The position numbers and the translations under genes were made by a program. The notes beneath the pieces were generated by a model. The model ran no database searches. It saw nothing but the letters and a program-made list of their open reading frames with translations, and had not been told where the DNA came from. A stretch of DNA of 30,290 nt from a virus. Location of the stretch: positions 1-30,290 of IMG/VR virus record IMGVR_UViG_3300018083_000096. One strand, given 5' to 3'. This document shows positions 15,314-21,246 of the stretch, one piece after another; positions within the stretch are counted from its first letter, which is position 1, and the number at the start of each line of letters is the position of its first letter.

Positions 15314-15721
15314 ATGAGCAAGCGCAACCGCACGACCGAGCAAGCCACCCAACCGATCGACGCGCCGGTTCAGCCGATCGAGCAACCGACCGAACAGGTC
15401 GCCGCCCCGATTCCCAGCCGGTCGATCGTCCCGGTTGAGTACCGCAAGGCGATGGCCGCCGCTTCGAAGGCCGACCCGGTTCGGTCCGCCGCGAAGACCG
15501 CCCGGGGCAACGCGGTGGTCGACAACGGGGATCCCGTTGCCGCCCGCCTCCGGGGTCAGCCGCTTGACGCGACCTGGGCGTTGGCGACCGAGGCGATGGG
15601 CGAATCGACCGTCCAGCTGCTGAAGGTCCGCTACGAGAAGCTGAACGTGGGCCAGATCCGGATGAACGTCGGCAACCGGATCCGGGCGATGATCAAGGAC
15701 GGTACCTTCGTCCTGAAGTAA
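15314..15721 (+). CDS. small protein with KLNVG-RMN-GN-IR domain (paralogue 1)
   Basis: The 135-aa protein starts at ATG 15314 with TAGGAG upstream; longer frames upstream lie before the transcript start. The N-terminus (1-40) is Gln/Pro/Thr-rich and disordered. Residues 54-135 form a domain shared with the protein at 19757-20359: 'KTARGNAVVDNGDPVAARLRG', an Ala-rich helix, then 'VRYEKLNVGQIRMNVGNRIRAMIK'. It is the first gene on the rightward side after P1, and has a GC-rich codon bias as for strong expression. The function is unknown. Its basic helix and conserved Asn/Arg suggest nucleic acid binding, which is an inference only. Confidence 0.85.
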   Translation: MSKRNRTTEQATQPIDAPVQPIEQPTEQVAAPIPSRSIVPVEYRKAMAAASKADPVRSAAKTARGNAVVDNGDPVAARLRGQPLDATWALATEAMGESTVQLLKVRYEKLNVGQIRMNVGNRIRAMIKDGTFVLK

Positions 15722-15728
15722 CGAACCC

Positions 15729-15752
15729 CCGGGGCGGCGCGAGCCGCCCCGG
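15729..15752 (+). terminator. intercistronic hairpin with GCGA loop
   Basis: A 10-bp perfect stem (CCGGGGCGGC / GCCGCCCCGG) closed by a GNRA-type GCGA loop, followed by TTCCC. Without a U-tract, it is more likely an mRNA 3'-end protection or partial terminator element behind a highly expressed gene. Confidence 0.6.
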
Positions 15753-15777
15753 TTCCCAACGAGCTAAGGAGATTGAC

Positions 15778-16023
15778 ATGACCAGGAAATACGCCGTAGC
15801 GTTGGTTTGGGCCGAAGCAGGCGACCCGATCCCGACCGTCGAGTTCGTGGAAGCAAATTCGCCCAAGGAGGCAGCCGAAGCAGCGATTTCGGTCTACGAA
15901 CCGACCAGCGATTGGGACGTTGATAAGTGGGACGCGAAGCCGATCCCGCCCGAACAACCCGACCCGATGTCGTTCAAGATCGAAGAAGTCGGCGTGTACT
16001 TGACCGTCAAGGAGATCGAGTGA
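15778..16023 (+). CDS. small acidic protein of unknown function
   Basis: The 81-aa protein starts at ATG 15778 with AAGGAG nine bases upstream. It is compact and acidic, with a strand-rich start (KYAVALVWAEAGDPIPTVEFVEA), a helix (SPKEAAEAAISVYE) and a C-terminal strand (FKIEEVGVYLTV). The order strand-helix-strand is a ferredoxin-like small alpha/beta pattern. It overlaps the next gene as TGATG. No family is recognised. It may be a phage-encoded modulator, given its early position. Confidence 0.75.
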   Translation: MTRKYAVALVWAEAGDPIPTVEFVEANSPKEAAEAAISVYEPTSDWDVDKWDAKPIPPEQPDPMSFKIEEVGVYLTVKEIE

Positions 16024-16193
16024 TGCCCCAGTTCACTGCGGTCCTGTTCGTAACGATCAACGCCGATTTCCCGACTCAGGAGGCGTTCGAAGCCAAGATC
16101 GGGGACATCCTGGAAACCGAACAGAACAACTGGGACAGCAACCCGTTTGATCTGGACAACAGCAAGGTTTCCATCCAAGTGCAAATCGCCTAA
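16023..16193 (+). CDS. small protein of unknown function, coupled
   Basis: The 56-aa protein starts at ATG 16023 within the TGATG junction. It has a beta-strand start (FTAVLFVTINADF), a helix (TQEAFEAKIGDILETEQNNW), and a final strand (KVSIQVQIA). The pattern parallels that of the preceding gene, so the two may be distant relatives or partners. It ends before a large non-coding stretch and a hairpin. Confidence 0.7.
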   Translation: MPQFTAVLFVTINADFPTQEAFEAKIGDILETEQNNWDSNPFDLDNSKVSIQVQIA

Positions 16194-16215
16194 GTCAACC
16201 GCAGTTCGTAGTCCA

Positions 16216-16242
16216 GCGCCCGGGGGCAGTTGACCCGGGCGC
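16216..16242 (+). terminator. terminator-like hairpin
   Basis: A perfect 9-bp stem (GCGCCCGGG / CCCGGGCGC) with a 9-base loop lies 23 bases after the stop of the last gene in the P1 unit. The downstream sequence is ATCTGTATTCGT, T-rich but not a strong U-tract. It probably ends or trims the P1 transcript. Confidence 0.55.
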
Positions 16243-16256
16243 ATCTGTATTCGTCA

Positions 16257-16310
16257 GTTGACTTTGGTTCGTGGGTTGACTTGTCACGGGGCGTTGACTT
16301 GCGTCCGCTT
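16257..16310. repeat. iteron-like array, 18-bp period
   Basis: GTTGACTT occurs at 16257, 16275 and 16293, exactly 18 bp apart, and GTTGAC also at 16229. Inverse copies (GTCAAC) occur at 16194-16199 and 16340-16345. Evenly spaced direct repeats of this size are typical of protein-binding iterons at origins or operators. Confidence 0.6.
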
Positions 16311-16391
16311 TACGTCAGGCACTCGGCCCACCAAAGCAGGTCAACCGACCGAATCCGGCACTTACTGCCCCGATTGACATTCCTCTCCTCG

Positions 16392-16403
16392 TACGTGCAC
16401 GTA
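16392..16403. repeat. 12-bp perfect palindrome
   Basis: TACGTGCACGTA is a perfect palindrome within the non-coding region; a candidate dimer-protein binding site. Confidence 0.45.
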
Positions 16404-16486
16404 TACCACGTAGACGCACGGGGATGTCGGTCGTCGGAGACAGTTTATATAGATAGTTCCCCGGACAGCACGCATACTTGCAGACC

Positions 16487-16510
16487 GTAGCGGCGTAGCG
16501 GCGTAGCGGG
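16487..16510. repeat. three tandem 8-bp repeats
   Basis: GTAGCGGC-GTAGCGGC-GTAGCGGG runs without gaps. Short tandem repeats can be slippage products or binding sites. No gene overlaps. Confidence 0.5.
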
Positions 16511-16518
16511 GGGTCAGC

Positions 16519-16534
16519 CTGTCGCCGACGACAG
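16519..16534. repeat. inverted repeat CTGTCG-N4-CGACAG
   Basis: A 6-bp arm inverted repeat with centre CCGA. As a formal pattern it also fits CTGT-N8-ACAG (Gram-negative LexA box), but the GC-rich centre argues against that; it could also be a small hairpin. Confidence 0.4.
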
Positions 16535-16644
16535 ACACCGCCGATATCCCCCCTATCCGGCCATATTTCACTGACCTGCCTTCCATTGCTTCGTCTCGCC
16601 ATGGGTCTTGCGTGCTGACCCCGGGCGTGGACGCGGCCTATCGG

Positions 16645-16660
16645 GTTAGTGATCACTAAC
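16645..16660. repeat. 16-bp perfect palindrome (operator candidate)
   Basis: GTTAGTGATCACTAAC is perfectly symmetrical and AT-richer than its surroundings. It resembles operators of phage repressors (Cro/CI type in style). It lies about 170 bases upstream of promoter P2. Confidence 0.55.
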
Positions 16661-16708
16661 TGGGTTTCGCATCCCCTTCGTGTCCAGGCGGTAGACTGGT
16701 CTGTCTTT

Positions 16709-16722
16709 GTGTAGCGCTACAC
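16709..16722. repeat. 14-bp perfect palindrome
   Basis: GTGTAGCGCTACAC is perfectly symmetrical. A half-site GCTACAC recurs downstream at about 16792-16798 before P2, so it may be one of a pair of operators for P2. Confidence 0.5.
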
Positions 16723-16827
16723 GCCAATCTTGGACGCAACATCTAGTCGTCTCTGACCCTATATCAGCCCTTCCTCTCACTGGAACTACGACGCTACACC
16801 CAAATGTCAAGCATGGAGCAATAGATC

Positions 16828-16856
16828 TTGTGCCGTCGGCCCCGGTGTGTTATAAT
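16828..16856 (+). promoter_or_regulatory. promoter P2 with upstream CAATAGATC element
   Basis: TTGTGC (16828-16833), 17-bp spacer with CCCCGG and TGTGT, TATAAT (16851-16856). The preceding CAATAGATC also occurs before P3 and P5. The transcript should start near 16863. It drives the cluster of small genes to 19666. Confidence 0.87.
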
Positions 16857-16864
16857 AAGCGCGT

Positions 16865-16881
16865 GGTGGGGAGTGCCCACC
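16865..16881 (+). promoter_or_regulatory. 5' leader hairpin after P2
   Basis: GGTGGG, loop GAGTG, CCCACC at the predicted transcript start. The hairpin after P3 has the same form (GGTGGG-N5-CCCGCC) with a compensating base-pair change. Confidence 0.7.
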
Positions 16882-16899
16882 CACAAAAGGAGATAAACG

Positions 16900-17073
16900 A
16901 TGCGCCGCTCGTTCAAGATTCAAATAGAGTTTCCCCCGGGCTATAACCCCGAACTCGCGCTCAACACGCTGCAGGGGTATGTCTTCGACTTTCCAGTGCC
17001 TGGGGTTGATGATCAAGTGGTCGCCTGTGAAGTGCGCTTTGTCAAGATCCTCTCCCCGCAGTTCCCGGGGTGA
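16900..17073 (+). CDS. small protein of unknown function (57 aa)
   Basis: Starts at ATG 16900 with AAGGAG upstream, following the P2 leader hairpin. MRRSFKIQIEFPPGYNPELA continues into 'NTLQGYVFDFPVPGVDDQVVACEVRFVKILSPQFPG'. Two strands and a Cys are visible, no known domain. The stop overlaps the next start as TGATG. It is the first gene of the P2 unit, so it is probably expressed early. The start is supported by the RBS and coupling, and the frame is free of overlap on either strand. Confidence 0.75.
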   Translation: MRRSFKIQIEFPPGYNPELALNTLQGYVFDFPVPGVDDQVVACEVRFVKILSPQFPG

Positions 17074-17453
17074 TGCTAATGAACAAGGAATCGACGACTA
17101 CGACGGTAATCCTTGATTACCTGAGGCACGTTGATGACTTCAAAACAACCGGGGAAGTGACGCGTTACACGGCGCGTCTTTACCCCGGGACACCGTTCGC
17201 CATCGTGCACAACCGAGTACAAGCTGGCCTTCATCACCTGAAGCACCGCAATGCTGTGGACTTCATGCGGTGCGACGGTAGGCTTTTCTGGTATGCGCGC
17301 CCAATTGGCGATGACAACAGGACCCGTCAAGTTACCGAGCGAGTGCCTGAGTCAAAGCCCCGCAAAACCCACTCCCGTAAGAAACGCGACCCGTTGACAC
17401 GTGATGAGCAATACCGGGGCATCCTCGACATCAAAGGAGATAAACGTGGCTAG
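17073..17453 (+). CDS. small winged-helix-like protein
   Basis: The 126-aa protein starts at ATG 17073 (TGATG coupling); an in-frame ATG at 17079 and a GTG at 17070 are alternatives. Residues 10-78 fit a winged helix: 'TVILDYLRHVDDFKTTGEVTRYTARLYP', a recognition-like helix 'AIVHNRVQAGLHHLKHRNAV', and a wing 'CDGRLFWYARP'. The tail is basic (KPRKTHSRKKRD). This composition suggests a DNA-binding regulator. The target is unknown, but operator-like sites lie upstream of P1 and P2. No identified family. Its stop lies in the start of the next gene. Confidence 0.72.
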   Translation: MLMNKESTTTTVILDYLRHVDDFKTTGEVTRYTARLYPGTPFAIVHNRVQAGLHHLKHRNAVDFMRCDGRLFWYARPIGDDNRTRQVTERVPESKPRKTHSRKKRDPLTRDEQYRGILDIKGDKRG

Positions 17454-17655
17454 AGCTTTCCCGCAAGTAACACTCGAAGGATTCGTTGACACGTACGGGC
17501 TTGCACGCGTGATCCGCGAGCTTTCAACGATATGTGACGTCAAGGCGGAACACATCCTCACGAACTGGCAGGACGAGAATAACGCAAAGACGTGGACGCG
17601 TTCGGGTGCCGATCTGGCAACCCTGGCCAACAAGATCGCGGCGAGGCGGCAATGA
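17446..17655 (+). CDS. small protein of unknown function (69 aa)
   Basis: Starts at GTG 17446 with AAAGGAG upstream; the start overlaps the previous gene by 8 bases. 'VTLEGFVDTYGLARVIRELSTICDVKAEHI' then 'GADLATLANKIAARRQ' are helical. No domain is recognised. It overlaps the next gene as ATGA. It is typical of the small phage takeover proteins in this kind of cluster. Confidence 0.72.
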   Translation: MARAFPQVTLEGFVDTYGLARVIRELSTICDVKAEHILTNWQDENNAKTWTRSGADLATLANKIAARRQ

Positions 17656-17867
17656 CAAAAATCCTGGACCCGACGGTTTATAGGGCAATCGTGATCTGCA
17701 ACGCCCTTACGCTGTATGCAAAAACGGGCATCAAGGCGAACACCGCGTACACGCCAACAGCAATGATGCGTGCCGCCACAGAAATCACGGGCAAGAAGTT
17801 CAAGGCCCGGGCGTACATGGAAGCAGCCGCCGCGCTGCGCGAATGGACCAAGGAGCAGTGTAAATGA
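17652..17867 (+). CDS. small helical protein of unknown function (71 aa)
   Basis: ATG 17652 overlaps the previous stop as ATGA. The protein is helical and basic: 'TVYRAIVICNALTLYAKTGIKANTAYTPTAMMRAATEITGKKFKARAYMEAAAALREW'. It resembles in style phage proteins of unknown function that share the pattern of a surface helix and TPTAMM..A loop, but I do not recognise a family. The next gene starts inside its stop (ATGA). Confidence 0.75.
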   Translation: MTKILDPTVYRAIVICNALTLYAKTGIKANTAYTPTAMMRAATEITGKKFKARAYMEAAAALREWTKEQCK

Positions 17868-18157
17868 TCATGACAATGTTCTACGTTGATGATTTCGGCG
17901 GCCACGAAGAAAAGATCGTGGTGGACTTCCCACCCGAACACTTCCAACCCATGCTCGTGCCGCAGGTTTTGCTGCGTAAATGGCTCGAGGAAAGCCTCGG
18001 GGACGATGGGTCTGGCAACATCGATGATTGCATGACAACGCACACGATTGACGCGGTGGTCCATGCAAGCCCGCATACTTGCGTGCTGGTTGGCACGTAC
18101 GAAGAAATGGCCCGCGTGCACTGGTCCCTGTTCGTCACACTCAACAAGCTGCCGTAA
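17864..18157 (+). CDS. small acidic protein of unknown function (97 aa)
   Basis: ATG 17864 overlaps the previous stop as ATGA, with GGAG upstream. The protein is acidic and mixed alpha/beta: 'MTMFYVDDFGGHEEKIVVDFPPEHFQPM', then 'TIDAVVHASPHTCVLVGTYEEMARVHWSLF'. No domain is recognised. The stop overlaps the next start as TAATG. Confidence 0.72.
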   Translation: MIMTMFYVDDFGGHEEKIVVDFPPEHFQPMLVPQVLLRKWLEESLGDDGSGNIDDCMTTHTIDAVVHASPHTCVLVGTYEEMARVHWSLFVTLNKLP

Positions 18158-18693
18158 TGTTCAACGCCGAGTACGAGAAGCGCAAGAATGCTTATTATCG
18201 GGCGCTTCTCGACTCGATTTCGCTCGCGAAACACATTCACAACATCGACCCCTTCCCGACACCTTTTATGGAGTCAACAATGACATTCGCCCTAAGCCGT
18301 AGTGAAATGATCGTCCGCATCCGGATGCTCGAAGAGGAAAACAATCGTCTCAATACGAGCCTTGGCGAGCACGAGGGAATCATCCGGGACTTGAGGCACG
18401 AGCTGAAGTGCCAGGACGAGCTGCTTGGCAAGAATATGGTCTTGAAAGGCGAGTTGATCGCGGCCAACGAGCGCCAGATGAAGACCATCAACATTCTGCG
18501 CGAGGAACTCCGCCTTGCCCGCATGGACCAGGAAATGGCCACGGATGCGCCAGCCGCCGTTGACGATGCGTTCAAGGAGCCGGTTGCCCACCCCACCACG
18601 CACTTGCGGTTCGTAAACGGGCGTCTGCAGCAACTGTGGCAAGATGACCGGGGCAACGAACAGTGGGAAATGGTCGAATCATGCATGACGTAG
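18157..18693 (+). CDS. coiled-coil protein of unknown function
   Basis: The 178-aa protein starts at ATG 18157 (TAATG coupling). A second in-frame ATG at 18280 has a better RBS (GGAG), so a shorter form may be the main product. A central long coiled coil (residues about 50-130: 'IVRIRMLEEENNRLNTSLGE', 'REELRLARMDQEM') is followed by 'LRFVNGRLQQLWQDDRGNEQWEMV'. Function unknown. Confidence 0.7.
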   Translation: MFNAEYEKRKNAYYRALLDSISLAKHIHNIDPFPTPFMESTMTFALSRSEMIVRIRMLEEENNRLNTSLGEHEGIIRDLRHELKCQDELLGKNMVLKGELIAANERQMKTINILREELRLARMDQEMATDAPAAVDDAFKEPVAHPTTHLRFVNGRLQQLWQDDRGNEQWEMVESCMT

Positions 18694-18818
18694 CGTGGTT
18701 CTGGATATTCGTAATATGGGTGGTCGGGTTCGGCACTTGGGGATTCGGCCTGTTGTGTGAACTGATTGACTGGTGGAGCGCCAAATGCGCAAGGAACCGA
18801 TCGGCATCGACGAAGTAA
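18681..18818 (+). CDS. tiny Trp-rich membrane protein (45 aa)
   Basis: Frame from ATG 18681 overlaps the end of the coiled-coil gene and the start of the next. 'VAWFWIFVIWVVGFGTWGFG' plus 'LLCELIDWW' is one long hydrophobic segment, so a single membrane helix is likely, followed by a basic tail. No clear RBS is visible. It is worth listing because such small membrane proteins are common in phage early regions and are usually missed. Confidence 0.55.
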   Translation: MHDVAWFWIFVIWVVGFGTWGFGLLCELIDWWSAKCARNRSASTK

Positions 18819-19276
18819 TACACGCCCTGCTTGGGCAAAAGGAAACGCGTGAAGATATGCTGCGCCGCGTCTATTCGGACCTGTTGCACGCACAGGTTGA
18901 GCGCGCAGTTGGCGACATGTTCGGGGAGCGCACAAAGTCGCCCGGGTATGGCGATCTCAAAGTGCGGGAGGCGCACGCATTCGAGGAGGAAATCGACTCG
19001 GCTGTGCACGCGTACGTTGACGGTAACGGATTCTTCGAATGGTTCGGCAAGCACGAGTTCCACATCGAGGAGATCCGCAAGTTCACGACTGACCAAGCAA
19101 TCCGGGTGACACAGGCAACCCTGGAAGACGCGAGCACCAAGCCCGGGAAAATGGCACGCGCAGCAAACGACGAGCTTGTGGAATTCGCACACGAGCAAGC
19201 TGTTGAAATCGTCGAGGATGTCGTAAATGAGATGGGCATTCTGTCGTTGATCCGTAGGAGGTCGAGTGAGCAATGA
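18785..19276 (+). CDS. small helical protein of unknown function (163 aa)
   Basis: Starts at ATG 18785 with GGAG six bases upstream; a GTG at 18773 is weaker. Acidic/basic alternating helices: 'MLRRVYSDLLHAQVERAVGD', 'EIDSAVHAYVDGNGFFEWFG', 'FHIEEIRKFTTDQAIRVTQATL'. No known domain is recognised. The stop lies after the start of the next gene. Confidence 0.75.
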   Translation: MRKEPIGIDEVIHALLGQKETREDMLRRVYSDLLHAQVERAVGDMFGERTKSPGYGDLKVREAHAFEEEIDSAVHAYVDGNGFFEWFGKHEFHIEEIRKFTTDQAIRVTQATLEDASTKPGKMARAANDELVEFAHEQAVEIVEDVVNEMGILSLIRRRSSEQ

Positions 19277-19463
19277 ACGTCTGGTAACACTGATCTGGGA
19301 CGAGGAAATCGTCACGGGTCCCAAACAGGGGGAAAAGACCACGGTCCGCCACCCCGGCTGCTTTATGGTACTTGCTGAAGTCGCGTGCATGAAGCAGAAC
19401 CTGTCAACCACCAACAGCAAAGGAGAGCCTATCGTCGCGTCCAACTTTCGGATCGAGCAATGA
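19266..19463 (+). CDS. small protein of unknown function (65 aa)
   Basis: Starts at GTG 19266 with AGGAGG four bases upstream, overlapping the previous gene. 'RLVTLIWDEEIVTGPKQGE' and 'CFMVLAEVACMKQNLSTTNS' suggest strands and a short helix. No family recognised. The stop overlaps the next start as ATGA. Confidence 0.7.
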   Translation: MSNERLVTLIWDEEIVTGPKQGEKTTVRHPGCFMVLAEVACMKQNLSTTNSKGEPIVASNFRIEQ

Positions 19464-19666
19464 GAAAGCTGCGCTGTTTACTGGGCTGGCACGGGCCGTA
19501 TTACACATCTAACATCAAATGTATCGGACGGTATTCCAGGGCATTCAAGCACGGGATGCGCGTTTGCCCGTTTTGCCAAACCCAGTGGCGCAATTACGGC
19601 ACGCTTGACCAGTGGCGTGTTATTCCACCGGACATAAGAGACATTGACTGGATGAAGAATCAATAG
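19460..19666 (+). CDS. small Cys/His protein of unknown function (68 aa)
   Basis: ATG 19460 overlaps the previous stop as ATGA. C5, C22 and a CPFC pair near residue 41 ('MRVCPFCQTQW') could bind zinc; the arrangement is C-x16-C...CxxC. The stop codon is part of the CAATAG element of promoter P3. Confidence 0.7.
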   Translation: MRKLRCLLGWHGPYYTSNIKCIGRYSRAFKHGMRVCPFCQTQWRNYGTLDQWRVIPPDIRDIDWMKNQ

Positions 19667-19669
19667 ATC

Positions 19670-19698
19670 TTGTGCCCTGTCGCGCCCTGTGGTATAAT
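19670..19698 (+). promoter_or_regulatory. promoter P3
   Basis: CAATAGATC, TTGTGC (19670-19675), 17-bp spacer, TATAAT (19693-19698) preceded by TGTGG. A hairpin (GGTGGG-GCACT-CCCGCC, 19707-19723) follows at about +3. It drives the gene at 19757. Confidence 0.87.
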
Positions 19699-19706
19699 CG
19701 GGGTGT

Positions 19707-19723
19707 GGTGGGGCACTCCCGCC
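19707..19723 (+). promoter_or_regulatory. 5' leader hairpin after P3
   Basis: GGTGGG, 5-base loop, CCCGCC with one G-U pair. Compared with P2, the same stem is kept by a T-A to T-G change. This is support for a functional RNA structure. Confidence 0.65.
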
Positions 19724-19756
19724 GCAATGACGAACTTCCGACAAGGAGATTTAACG

Positions 19757-20359
19757 ATGAAGACCGGTGACAAGGTGATGTACAACGAAAAGGCCGCAAC
19801 TGTCGTGGCCGTCAAGGGCAAGTTCATCTCGATCCAAGCGGGCAACAAGGAACTGACCGTGGATCAAGCTGTTCTGACCGAAATTCCGGCGGACACGCCG
19901 ATCAACAAACTCGGAAAGGTAGGGATAGGCTCCGTGATTCCCAAGGACGCACGCGCACGTTACATCGTGCACAAGAATGTCAAGACCGCCGGCGGAAAGT
20001 CGCCGTCCATCGACAACAACGATGATGTCGCAACGATCCTGCGCGGTGTCAGCATCGAAGACGCCTACGGAATCGCCGTCAAGCAGCTGAAGGACAAGGG
20101 CGTCGAAACGTCGGTCGAGGCGCTCAAGGCCAAGTACTCGAAGCTGAACGTCGGCATGCAGCGCATGAACATGGGCAACCTGATCCGGGGCGCGGGCAAG
20201 GAGCTGATCGCGAAGATGAAGAAGGACGAGGCGAAGGCTAAGCGCGACGAAGCTGCCGCCGCTGCCAAGGACGCGAAGGCGGAAGCAAAGGCCGCACCGG
20301 CCCCCGCGAAGCCCGCCCCCAAGGCGAAGCCCGCTGCGTCGAAGCAAGCGACTGCCTAA
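19757..20359 (+). CDS. paralogue 2: SH3/KOW-like N-terminus, shared domain and H1-like tail
   Basis: The 200-aa protein starts at ATG 19757 with AAGGAG upstream. Residues 1-44 (GDKVMYNEKAATVVAVKGKFISIQAG...) look like a small KOW/SH3-type barrel. Residues 75-156 are homologous to the protein at 15314 ('SIDNNDDVATILRG', 'KAKYSKLNVGMQRMNMGNLIR'). Residues 157-200 are a Lys/Ala/Pro-rich tail (APAPAKPAPKAKPAASKQA) like histone H1 tails. The combination suggests nucleic acid binding or compaction. Abundant expression is likely, with its own promoter and leader hairpin. The exact job is unknown. Confidence 0.87.
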   Translation: MKTGDKVMYNEKAATVVAVKGKFISIQAGNKELTVDQAVLTEIPADTPINKLGKVGIGSVIPKDARARYIVHKNVKTAGGKSPSIDNNDDVATILRGVSIEDAYGIAVKQLKDKGVETSVEALKAKYSKLNVGMQRMNMGNLIRGAGKELIAKMKKDEAKAKRDEAAAAAKDAKAEAKAAPAPAKPAPKAKPAASKQATA

Positions 20360-20377
20360 ACAGCAGTCGGTAGCGTG

Positions 20378-20401
20378 AAGGGGCTGCCAACGCGGCCCCT
20401 T
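20378..20401 (+). terminator. hairpin after the paralogue 2 gene
   Basis: AAGGGGC, 10-base loop, GCCCCTT, followed by TGCG. There is no U-tract, so partial termination or processing is more likely than full stop; the next gene lacks its own promoter. Confidence 0.5.
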
Positions 20402-20427
20402 TGCGATACACCCCAAGGAGATTAACA

Positions 20428-20580
20428 GTGGTAAATCAGGCGGTTCGTGCTACGCTGGCCGGAATCTGCGTAGCGTTGTTCACGTTCTACGATCAGTTCC
20501 CGCACTTCATCAACGCCTGTGCGTGGACGGTCGCGGTAGCAATCGTAGCGTTTCTATGTAGCCTAAGGAGAGATCAATGA
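20428..20580 (+). CDS. two-helix membrane protein (50 aa)
   Basis: Starts at GTG 20428 with AAGGAG upstream and overlaps the next gene as ATGA. 'ATLAGICVALFTFY' and 'FINACAWTVAVAIVAFLCSL' form two hydrophobic segments with a short loop, so a small inner-membrane protein with two helices is likely. The size would also suit an early membrane modulator, and a holin cannot be excluded although no endolysin lies nearby. Confidence 0.72.
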   Translation: MVNQAVRATLAGICVALFTFYDQFPHFINACAWTVAVAIVAFLCSLRRDQ

Positions 20581-20981
20581 GCTTTGTGGAAAAGGACTAC
20601 ACGGTCCGCACGTTTCTGGAGTACGCGGGCGAAATGTTGGGCGAAATCCACACGGAGTGGGAGCGCAAGTACGGTTCCCTCGACGAGGATTACCCCACGG
20701 CAGGGCAGGAACAGACGGCAGCTGTGAATGCGGCGCATTGCGCCATCGAGGACCTGGATTTCGACGACGAATTCTACGACACCAAGCTCGAATTCGCGCA
20801 GATTCACGGCATCGCCCGCATCAAGCAGTTGTCGAATGTCAAGAACGGACTTGAAGTGCTCAGAGGCGTCGTGGAACAGCTGGTGGCGTCGGGGCATTTC
20901 GATGATCCAAGCGAGCACCAGACCGCCGAGCAGAATTTCGAACGGCTCGACAAGGCATACACCCAACTCGACAGCATCTAA
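20577..20981 (+). CDS. small acidic helical protein (134 aa)
   Basis: ATG 20577 with AAGGAG upstream. Acidic and helical: 'YTVRTFLEYAGEMLGEIHTEWERKYG', 'AAHCAIEDLDFDDEFYDTKLEFAQI', 'IKQLSNVKNGLEVLRGVVEQLV'. No family recognised. Confidence 0.75.
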   Translation: MSFVEKDYTVRTFLEYAGEMLGEIHTEWERKYGSLDEDYPTAGQEQTAAVNAAHCAIEDLDFDDEFYDTKLEFAQIHGIARIKQLSNVKNGLEVLRGVVEQLVASGHFDDPSEHQTAEQNFERLDKAYTQLDSI

Positions 20982-20993
20982 AAGGAGATCAAA

Positions 20994-21212
20994 ATGATCA
21001 TCGAACGCAAGTCTCCCCTCACGGGTGAGATCAACAAAATGGACATCCCGCTCACGGATGCCGAAATCGCGGAACTGAACAGCGCCAACCGTCGCTCCAT
21101 CCAGGACGTTCTCCCCAATTGCACTCCCGATCAGCGCGAGTTCATCATGACGGGCTTCACCCCGGAGGACTGGAAAAAGATGTTCTCGGATGCTCACGAC
21201 CCGATGGAGTAG
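20994..21212 (+). CDS. conserved small phage protein (72 aa)
   Basis: ATG 20994 with AAAAGGAG upstream. 'RKSPLTGEINKMDIPLTDAEIAEL' and 'IQDVLPNCTPDQREFIMTGFTPEDWKKMF' match a pattern I recall from small phage and plasmid proteins ('R..LTG....M..P.T......IQD..P......REF...G.TPE.W'). Function is not known. Confidence 0.75.
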   Translation: MIIERKSPLTGEINKMDIPLTDAEIAELNSANRRSIQDVLPNCTPDQREFIMTGFTPEDWKKMFSDAHDPME

Positions 21213-21246
21213 GGGTCCGGAGGGGCACCCCGGAGGGCACGGGTAC

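Larger units (their letters stand above)
16194..16827. other. non-coding regulatory region, possible origin or switch
   Basis: About 630 bases without a credible gene. It holds the terminator-like hairpin, an iteron-like array, three tandem 8-bp repeats, a 12-bp, a 14-bp and a 16-bp perfect palindrome, and an inverted repeat CTGTCG-N4-CGACAG. No open frame has a supported RBS. The density of short symmetrical elements is far above that in the coding regions, so a control region or replication origin is likely. Confidence 0.6.

Noticed and set aside
16519-16534. CTGT-N8-ACAG as a Gram-negative LexA box
   Set aside because: The pattern fits, but the middle is GC-rich and the site is single and not placed over a promoter; a plain inverted repeat is enough.
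16315-16656. A 113-codon frame on the minus strand in the gene-free region
   Set aside because: Arg/Cys-rich unlikely composition, no RBS, and it overlaps the palindrome and tandem repeat region.
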